The notes beneath the pieces were generated by a model, which was not told the origin of the DNA, ran no database searches, and saw nothing but the letters and a program-made list of their open reading frames with translations. This document shows positions 41,273 to 46,812 of a DNA stretch of 46,812 nucleotides, in pieces. Each line of letters begins with the position of its first letter. The first letter of the stretch is position 1. The position numbers and the translations under genes were made by a program. The stretch comes from Micavibrio sp. UBA6929 (GTDB lineage: Bacteria > Pseudomonadota > Alphaproteobacteria > Micavibrionales > Micavibrionaceae): NCBI GenBank assembly GCA_002448815.1, contig DKAJ01000004.1:58382-105193 (forward strand), read 5' to 3'.

Positions 41273-43357
41273 ATGCCTAGACCGTTTGATCTTGATCCCT
41301 ATTTTCGTGCGCTGACGACCTTACCTGGTGTGGGGCCGCGTATTGCTCCGTTGATGGAACGTCTTGTTGGCGGGCCTAAGGTTATTGATGCCCTATGGCA
41401 TAAGCCGATTGATTATATCGACAGGCGTTTTGCCCCGCCGATCAGCGAAGCGCCCGCAGGTAAGATTGCCACGATCAGCGTTGTGATTGGAAAGCATGCC
41501 CCCAATGCCCGCCGTCAGCAGCCTTATCGCATTGCTTGTAGTGATGCCAGCGGCACGATGAGCCTTGTTTTCTTTAATCCGCGTAAGAAATGGCTGCAGG
41601 AGCAATTACCCGAAGGTGCGCGCCGCGTTGTTAGCGGTAAGGTTGATTATTACCAAGGGCGCGCGCAGATTGTGAACCCTGATTTCGTGCCCGAGGCCGA
41701 GCGTAAGACACTGGAAACGGTAGAGCCTGTTTACCCCTTAACGGCGGGCGTGACGAATAAAACGATGAATAAGGCCATATTAGGTGCGCTGCGTCTTGTG
41801 CGTCCTTTGCCAGAATGGTTGGATGAGGCCCATAAAAAGCGTGAGAATTGGCCAAGTTGGGATGAGGCCATGGCCAGCGTGCATAAGCCCATGCGCGAGG
41901 CTGATTTAGAAGGGGCAAACCCTGCGCGTGCGCGCCTTGCTTATGATGAGCTGTTAGCTAATCAATTAACGTTACTCTTAGTGCGGTCACGCCAAAGGAA
42001 ACTTGCAGGGCGCAGTTATGATGGTGATGGCGCGGTGCGCGCTCGCCTGCGTGCTGCGTTGCCGTTTGAGCTGACCGGTGCGCAGGAAAAAGCGCTGATC
42101 GATATTAGCGCCGACATGGCAGAGCCTGCGCGGATGTTGCGCTTGTTGCAAGGTGATGTCGGCAGCGGTAAAACCGTGGTGGCGGCGCTGGCTCTGGCGC
42201 AAGCGGTGGAAAGCGGCGCGCAAGGCGCGATTATTGCCCCGACCGAAATTTTGGCGCGTCAGCATGGCGAAAGCCTGAAGCCCTTATTAGAGGCCGCAGG
42301 CGTGCGCGCGGTTGTGCTGACAGGGCGTGATAAAGGCGCGGCGCGGGAAACGATTTTAAAACAAATCGCCAGCGGCGCAGCGCAAGTTGTGATTGGCACG
42401 CATGCTTTGTTCCAAAAGGATGTTGCTTACCAAGACCTTGGTCTTGCCGTCATTGACGAGCAGCATCGCTTTGGCGTGCAGCAACGCCTGATGCTGAGCG
42501 AAAAGGGCAAGGGCGTGGATGTTTTGGTGATGACGGCGACGCCGATACCGCGGACGCTGACTCTAACGGCGTATGGTGATATGGAGGTTTCTCGCCTCGA
42601 CGAAAAGCCGCCTGGGCGGAAACCCATTGATACGCGCCTGTTTTCCATGGATAAAATCGAAAGCATTGCCGAGGGATTACAGCGCCGCATTTCAGAGGGC
42701 GCGCGTGTTTATTGGGTATGTCCGCTGGTTGAAGAATCTGACGTGATGGATTTGGCCGCGGCCGAGGAACGCTATGACATTTTGAAGCAGCGTTTTGGTG
42801 AGCGTGTTGGCCTTGTTCATGGCAAGATGAAGGCTGATGAGCGCGACGTTGTGATGGCTAAGTTCGCAGCAGGTGATTTGGATGTGTTGGTGGCGACCAC
42901 TGTCATTGAGGTTGGCGTGAACGTGCCAGAGGCCACCATCATGGTGATCGAGCATGCCGAGCGCTTTGGCCTGTCGCAGTTGCATCAGCTGCGCGGGCGT
43001 GTAGGGCGCGGCGGTGACCAATCTTATTGCTTTTTGGTGTATGCAGGGCCGCTGGGTGAAATCGCGAAAGAGCGCCTAAATATTATGCGTGATAGTGAAG
43101 ATGGCTTTGTCATCGCCGAGAAAGATTTGATGCTGCGCGGGGGCGGGGATGTTTTAGGCGTGCGGCAAAGTGGCTTGCCGGTCTTTAAAAATGCGGATTT
43201 GAATATGCATGGTGATTTGCTGGCGACGGCGCGCGATGATGCACGTTTGATTGTGCAGCGTGACCCGAATTTAGAAGGCGAGCGTAGTGAGGCCTTGCGT
43301 TATTTGCTGTATTTATATGAGTGTGAGCAAGCCTTTGCGAACATCAGAAGTGGCTGA
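41273..43357 (+). CDS. recG: ATP-dependent DNA helicase RecG
   Basis: The 694-residue protein has the N-terminal wedge/OB region (LPGVGPRIAPLMERL, then RIACSDASGTMSLVFFNPRK) and the helicase core: GDVGSGKTVVAALALA (Walker A), VIDEQHRFGVQQR (DEQH box), TATPIPRTL and QLRGRVGRGGDQSYC (motif VI). It remodels stalled replication forks and branched DNA. I start it at 41273 (MPRPFDLD), 5 nt after AGGAAGAA; a frame 30 bp longer lacks a ribosome site. Divergent to sdhE-mfd. Confidence 0.96.
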   Translation: MPRPFDLDPYFRALTTLPGVGPRIAPLMERLVGGPKVIDALWHKPIDYIDRRFAPPISEAPAGKIATISVVIGKHAPNARRQQPYRIACSDASGTMSLVFFNPRKKWLQEQLPEGARRVVSGKVDYYQGRAQIVNPDFVPEAERKTLETVEPVYPLTAGVTNKTMNKAILGALRLVRPLPEWLDEAHKKRENWPSWDEAMASVHKPMREADLEGANPARARLAYDELLANQLTLLLVRSRQRKLAGRSYDGDGAVRARLRAALPFELTGAQEKALIDISADMAEPARMLRLLQGDVGSGKTVVAALALAQAVESGAQGAIIAPTEILARQHGESLKPLLEAAGVRAVVLTGRDKGAARETILKQIASGAAQVVIGTHALFQKDVAYQDLGLAVIDEQHRFGVQQRLMLSEKGKGVDVLVMTATPIPRTLTLTAYGDMEVSRLDEKPPGRKPIDTRLFSMDKIESIAEGLQRRISEGARVYWVCPLVEESDVMDLAAAEERYDILKQRFGERVGLVHGKMKADERDVVMAKFAAGDLDVLVATTVIEVGVNVPEATIMVIEHAERFGLSQLHQLRGRVGRGGDQSYCFLVYAGPLGEIAKERLNIMRDSEDGFVIAEKDLMLRGGGDVLGVRQSGLPVFKNADLNMHGDLLATARDDARLIVQRDPNLEGERSEALRYLLYLYECEQAFANIRSG

Positions 43358-43392
43358 TTTTACTATATAATTTTTATTTCTTTGTAAAGAAG

Positions 43393-43421
43393 TTGCCAAA
43401 ATGGACATGTTTGTGTATATT
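43393..43421 (+). promoter_or_regulatory. Promoter of the 56-residue gene
   Basis: TTGCCA (43393-43398), 17 bp and TATATT (43416-43421) form a sigma-70-like promoter in the short gap after recG. The ribosome site AAGAGGT follows at 43441-43447. Confidence 0.6.
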
Positions 43422-43454
43422 GTTTTGCATAATACTTAACAAGAGGTTAATTTT

Positions 43455-43625
43455 ATGCGTGATAATGAACAGACAATTGATGGTTGGGATATGATGATGG
43501 GGCAGAAAACTGCCGCGAATATGGTGCGTTCAGATTTAGAAATTCGTCAGATCATGTCGTATAAACGTTTTAAAAGTGATGAGCCTTATAAGCCTGAATT
43601 TAAGCCAATGGAAGGCCGCGATTAA
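43455..43625 (+). CDS. Small acidic/Met-rich protein, 56 residues
   Basis: An ATG with AAGAGGT 7 nt upstream opens a 56-residue frame: it starts MRDNEQTIDGWDMMMGQKTA and ends KPEFKPMEGRD. It is soluble, with a Met-rich patch and a Pro-containing tail (DEPYKPEFKPME). No homologue is known to me. It has its own promoter, a strong ribosome site and a hairpin overlapping its stop, which support it being expressed. It could bind another protein or be a conserved small protein of this lineage. Confidence 0.6.
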   Translation: MRDNEQTIDGWDMMMGQKTAANMVRSDLEIRQIMSYKRFKSDEPYKPEFKPMEGRD

Positions 43626-43635
43626 GACGGCCTTC
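43611..43635. terminator. Hairpin at the end of the 56-residue gene
   Basis: GAAGGCC (43611-43617) pairs with GGCCTTC (43629-43635) around an 11-nt loop that includes the stop codon. A T-run is weak on both sides, so it may be a modest bidirectional terminator between the converging genes. Confidence 0.5.
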
Positions 43636-43647
43636 TGAAACACCCCT

Positions 43648-44211
43648 TTATTCGTTGAGGTCAACAAAGTCGGGGTTGTTTGTGCTTTTAAGCTCTTGTT
43701 GTTTTTTTCTGCGCTTCTGGCTTACGCGCGTTTCATTTTCTTCATAACCAATATTTGATAGGTATGCCTTGCGCGCGCGGATTTCGGTGTCGTATGTGAC
43801 ATAGGCTGTGCGGCTCCATCCTTTGTCGAACATGCAGCTTTCAAAATTGTGGTAATTCGTGTGTTCGGCGCGCAGAGCCCCATCACGTTCGGGCGTGTCA
43901 TGTTTGTTGAGGCTGAGTTCGTCTTTGTAATTTTCGCCGTATTGGTCTTCGAGGCCATAAATATTCGCCGGAATCGCATCGCGCAGCGCTTGGCTGCGGC
44001 TGGCTTGGCGGATTTCCATGACACAGTTTGCGAGATCTTGGTTGAGGCGTTTTTGCGCAGTGCGGCCATTGATGTATGTGACCTCGCGTACATCGGTGCG
44101 TTTCCAGTATTTTGCGTGGTTAAGCTGTTGTTCGAGGCGGGTTTTGCCGCATGCCGTTAACGTCGCAAGTGATAGCGTTAAGGTCAATAATGTCGCTGAA
44201 GGCTTGCGCAC
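43648..44211 (-). CDS. Putative lipoprotein, function unknown
   Basis: A 187-residue protein with a lipoprotein signal: hydrophobic LLTLTLSLATLTAC, with the lipobox Cys at about 21. The mature part is polar with two conserved-looking cysteines (NCVMEIRQAS, ESCMFDKGWSR) and a charged C-terminus (SQKRRKKQQELK). No known domain is recognised. The tail KGWSRTAYVTYDTE resembles small envelope lipoproteins with a FDKGW-type motif. It is transcribed leftward toward the small gene and has an independent control region of about 115 bp toward the glycosyltransferase. Confidence 0.75.
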   Translation of the reverse strand: MRKPSATLLTLTLSLATLTACGKTRLEQQLNHAKYWKRTDVREVTYINGRTAQKRLNQDLANCVMEIRQASRSQALRDAIPANIYGLEDQYGENYKDELSLNKHDTPERDGALRAEHTNYHNFESCMFDKGWSRTAYVTYDTEIRARKAYLSNIGYEENETRVSQKRRKKQQELKSTNNPDFVDLNE

Positions 44212-44328
44212 GGTGAGATCCTGTTTTGATTAATTGGAGCATTTTGATTGTCGGATAGTTGCGCGCGCGAGGCAAATATTTTGTGCGGGCAGGGCGCTTA
44301 ACGCTGGGGATTGATGGCGAGCGTGAGG

Positions 44329-45486
44329 TTAGATTTGAATTTGCGTACCGTGATCGGCAAGCAATTCGTTATAGACGCCCAGTGTCTTATGGATCATCAG
44401 ATCGACCGAGAAATTTTCCGCGATATGTTCCATGGCGCGCTCTGCCAGGATGTCGCGTTGTTCGGGATTGAGAGCAAGGGCTTCTTTGATCGCCTCGGCC
44501 ATGTACTCTGAATCAGAAGGCGGAACAAGCCAGCCTGTTTCGCCGCGCACGATGGTTTCTTGTGCGCCGCCATGGTCAGTGGCAATGATGGGGCGCCCCA
44601 TGGCTTGTGCTTCGATAGGGATGCGGCCAAAGCCTTCAGGCTCGATCGAGGCGGAAACAACTGCGCCAGCCAGCATATAAGCCGCAGGCATGTCGCTGCA
44701 ATGATCGACGATGCGGATTTGCCCAGAAAGATCTTTTTCGGCAATTTTGTCTTCCAGTTCCTGACGGTAGGCTGAGCGCCCTTGGTCGGATCCGATGATG
44801 ATGCAGAAAATATCTTTGCGCTGCAGGCGGGCAATCGCATCGATTAGGACATGATGGCCTTTCCAGCGTGTTAAACGCCCCGGCAGCATGACAACGTTAC
44901 TGCCATCGGGGATTCGCCATTGTGTTGCCAGTGTGATGACGCGCTCGGCGCTGACGGCGTTGGGGTTAAAGCGGTCAATCGCAACGCCGCGGTGAACAAG
45001 GCGAATATTATGCGGGTTCAGACGATAATTCATCTGCATATAATCTGCCACCATGTTCGAGATTGCGATGATGCGCTCGCCCTTGGTCATGATGCTGTTA
45101 TAGTGGCGTTTCATTTCGCCGCCGATGTTATAGGGCGCATGGCATGTTGTCATGAAATGCGCGTTTGTCTTTCTGCAGGCGAGATAGGCACTCCACGCTG
45201 GTGCGCGGCTACGAACGTGGACGATGTCGACATCATATTTTTTGATGATTTTTTGTAGGCGTGCGCTGTTCATTAAAATCGTCAAGGGATTTTTGCTGTG
45301 AACGGGCATGTTGATGTGCTGCACGCCTGTGCGCGCCAGTTCATGCAGGCGCGATCCGCCGTGTGATACAACGATGGCCTTTGCGCCCGCGCGGACAAGC
45401 GCCGCGCCCACGTCGATGCAGCCTTGCTCTGCCCCGCCGGGGCCAAGTTCAGGAATGATTTGCAGGATCGTGGGTTGTTTTTGCAT
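44329..45486 (-). CDS. Family 4 glycosyltransferase
   Basis: The 385-residue GT-B enzyme has the N-terminal loop IIPELGPGGAEQGCID and the donor-binding helix pair VVMLPGRLTRWKGHHVLIDA and SIEPEGFGRIPIEAQAMGRP, with the E-x7-E motif in the latter. It transfers a sugar from a nucleotide donor, likely in lipopolysaccharide or capsule synthesis in the cytoplasm; the acceptor is unknown. No signal peptide is present. It is divergently placed to the alpha/beta hydrolase, with 53 bp between the two starts. Confidence 0.9.
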   Translation of the reverse strand: MQKQPTILQIIPELGPGGAEQGCIDVGAALVRAGAKAIVVSHGGSRLHELARTGVQHINMPVHSKNPLTILMNSARLQKIIKKYDVDIVHVRSRAPAWSAYLACRKTNAHFMTTCHAPYNIGGEMKRHYNSIMTKGERIIAISNMVADYMQMNYRLNPHNIRLVHRGVAIDRFNPNAVSAERVITLATQWRIPDGSNVVMLPGRLTRWKGHHVLIDAIARLQRKDIFCIIIGSDQGRSAYRQELEDKIAEKDLSGQIRIVDHCSDMPAAYMLAGAVVSASIEPEGFGRIPIEAQAMGRPIIATDHGGAQETIVRGETGWLVPPSDSEYMAEAIKEALALNPEQRDILAERAMEHIAENFSVDLMIHKTLGVYNELLADHGTQIQI

Positions 45487-45539
45487 CGGTGGAGATCTTA
45501 TACTGCTTGTTCTATAAAGTTAAGGTGGAATTTTGAAAT

Positions 45540-46292
45540 ATGGTTTCTTTTTTACAGCGCGCCGGTAAGGCCGACATTGCGTATCATGCGTACCAAGGCG
45601 AGGATAAGGCTTTGCCAACGCTTTTGTTTTGCGGTGGCTATCGTTCGGATATGGGTGGAACGAAAGCCATTTTCCTGGAAGAGGCCTGCAAAAAACGTGG
45701 GCAGGGCTATGTACGCTTTGATTACCGTGGTCATGGACAATCGGGCGGCGTGTTCGAGGAGTGCGTCATTGGTGATTGGTTTGACGATGCGCGCGCAGTG
45801 TTTGATGCGCTGATTAACGGGCCGGTTGTGATCGTTGGGTCATCCATGGGCGGGTGGATTGGGCTTTTGTTGGCGCTATCGTTGCGCGATACGGATCATG
45901 TGCGCGGCTTTGTCGGGATTGCAGCGGCGCCAGACTTTACCGAGGATATGTATCATACGCGCCTGAACGCGGATCAACAGAGCGCCTTGATGGAGGACGG
46001 CATTGTTTATGTCCCGAATGATTACAGCGATGAGCCTTATGCCTTTACCCGCGCGTTTTATGAAGACGGTAAACAGCATCTGATCTTAAACGGTGCGCCG
46101 CGTTTGGCGTGCCCTGTGACCTTATTGCAGGGGAGCGCTGATGTCGATGTGCCGCCTAAGACCGCGTATGCCATTCAGCAGGCATTTGATTTGCCACGTG
46201 ATGCCGTGGTGATTATAGACGGTGGTGATCATCGCCTGTCTGCGCCAGATCAGTTGCAGATTTTGCAAAAATATGTCGAAAAGATTGCCTAG
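45540..46292 (+). CDS. Alpha/beta hydrolase
   Basis: The 250-residue protein shows the serine hydrolase fold: YVRFDYRGHGQSGG, the nucleophile elbow VGSSMGGWIG (Ser in GSSMG), an acidic residue in GSADVDVPP and His in GGDHRLS. It resembles the small esterases/acylpeptide-hydrolase-like proteins of bacteria that act in the cytoplasm. The substrate cannot be inferred. It starts after weak ribosome sequence (GGAATTTTGAAAT). It is monocistronic, with the next gene convergent. Confidence 0.85.
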   Translation: MVSFLQRAGKADIAYHAYQGEDKALPTLLFCGGYRSDMGGTKAIFLEEACKKRGQGYVRFDYRGHGQSGGVFEECVIGDWFDDARAVFDALINGPVVIVGSSMGGWIGLLLALSLRDTDHVRGFVGIAAAPDFTEDMYHTRLNADQQSALMEDGIVYVPNDYSDEPYAFTRAFYEDGKQHLILNGAPRLACPVTLLQGSADVDVPPKTAYAIQQAFDLPRDAVVIIDGGDHRLSAPDQLQILQKYVEKIA

Positions 46293-46314
46293 GGCAGGGG
46301 GAGCGCGAGGCGTT

Positions 46315-46659
46315 TTATCCGCCGCGGTTCCATTTCTTTTGCGCAGAGAAGCTAAAGTCTTTGTCTGCCTTCTTGCGAAACGGCATTGTGATAAGCCAAA
46401 TTAAGGTGAACATAATTGCCGCAAATACCAGTGCAACGTACAGTGCAGGGTAAGACAAAATAGGGTTTACCTGTGCCCAGATGTCTTCGGGCAGGTTGCT
46501 GGCCACATATTCAAAGCTGCTTGGGTGGTATTGCGTCCAAAGGAAACCCAGAGCACTGAAATCTAGATTTGCGTTCTTACCGATATAATACAGATATGTA
46601 TCATGTCCCATCGCCGCAGCAGCAGGAATTAATAGAAGCAAAAATAGAAATTTCATCAT
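46315..46659 (-). CDS. Small two-helix membrane protein
   Basis: A 114-residue protein with an N-terminal hydrophobic segment (FLFLLLLIPAAAAMG), probably a signal peptide or anchor, and a second helix (ALYVALVFAAIMFTLIWLITMP) followed by a basic, cytoplasm-like tail (FRKKADKDF). The part between (YIGKNANLDFSALGFLWTQYHPSSFEYV) is likely periplasmic. I do not recognise a family. It is convergent with the alpha/beta hydrolase gene and about 120 bp from the tRNA-Ser. Confidence 0.6.
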   Translation of the reverse strand: MMKFLFLLLLIPAAAAMGHDTYLYYIGKNANLDFSALGFLWTQYHPSSFEYVASNLPEDIWAQVNPILSYPALYVALVFAAIMFTLIWLITMPFRKKADKDFSFSAQKKWNRGG

Positions 46660-46782
46660 GGTGTCTCTTTTGATTGTTTGATTAATTTATTATATGACAG
46701 AGGAGTTAATATTTACCCTCTTGATCTTTGAAAATCAAGGCTCTAGTGTGCTGACACTTTCGTAAGGCGTTGCCCTTACAAC

Positions 46783-46812
46783 GGAGATGTGGCCGAGTGG
46801 TTTAAGGCGCAC
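46783..46812 (+). tRNA. tRNA-Ser, 5' part
   Basis: GGAGATGTGGCCGAGTGGTT followed by TAAGGCGCAC is the acceptor strand, D-arm and start of the anticodon stem of a class II tRNA of the serine type. The window ends before the anticodon. Confidence 0.85.

Overview
The window looks like the chromosome of an alphaproteobacterium carrying a decayed genomic island. Support for the class: a GTTC-N7-GTTC LexA box upstream of a Y-family DNA polymerase gene, the mfd / sdhE / recG neighbourhood, a long L31 protein and an alphaproteobacterial-style initiator tRNA. I cannot name the genus. A deep-branching, Micavibrio-like lineage is possible but is only a guess.

Bases 42-20285 form a ~20.2 kb island inserted at the 3' end of an initiator tRNA-fMet gene. 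A 22-bp stretch of the tRNA 3' end and its flank is repeated exactly at 42-63 and 20264-20285. The left end carries an integrase without its catalytic domain (423-971) and paired repeats that look like integrase arm sites. The right end carries a second, unrelated integrase fragment that stops at the att repeat. From left to right the island holds: a leftward stress-type cluster (thioesterase, DJ-1/PfpI, DUF1330, beheaded AraC regulator); a remnant XRE gene; an intact hipB-hipA pair overlapping a third gene with a HEPN-like RX5H motif; a palindrome-rich non-coding stretch; and two leftward metal-resistance operons. One is partly decayed (small exported protein, CzcC-like outer membrane factor, a chimeric protein with an MFP-like start, LspA, a short CDF transporter, a broken CDF). 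The other is an intact Cu(I)/Ag(I) operon (small exported protein, CusC, CusB, CusA, a K+-channel-like protein, a YHS/TRASH-CusF fusion, a His-rich DUF2231 membrane protein, a glutaredoxin-MauE fusion). CusA keeps the methionine triad and the CusF domain keeps the H/W/M/M site, so copper or silver export is well supported. No dedicated metal regulator is visible in the island.

From 20286 on the sequence is ordinary chromosome: the SOS-type Y-family polymerase, a GH13 alpha-glucosidase, rpmE, epmA, a lambda-endolysin-like muralytic protein without a signal peptide, a family 9 glycosyltransferase, the acetate genes (acs, DUF485, actP), an MscS channel, a ZntB/CorA transporter, a 23S rRNA methyltransferase, an ArsR-type repressor, mfd, sdhE, recG, a 56-residue orphan gene, a lipoprotein, a family 4 glycosyltransferase, an alpha/beta hydrolase and the start of a tRNA-Ser.

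The most unusual points are the hipB-hipA-HEPN operon with its promoter and paired operator-like repeats, the copper operon with an ion channel and a glutaredoxin-MauE fusion, the two related Cys-rich leader proteins heading the metal operons (one apparently leaderless), and the layered decay of the island's mobility genes.
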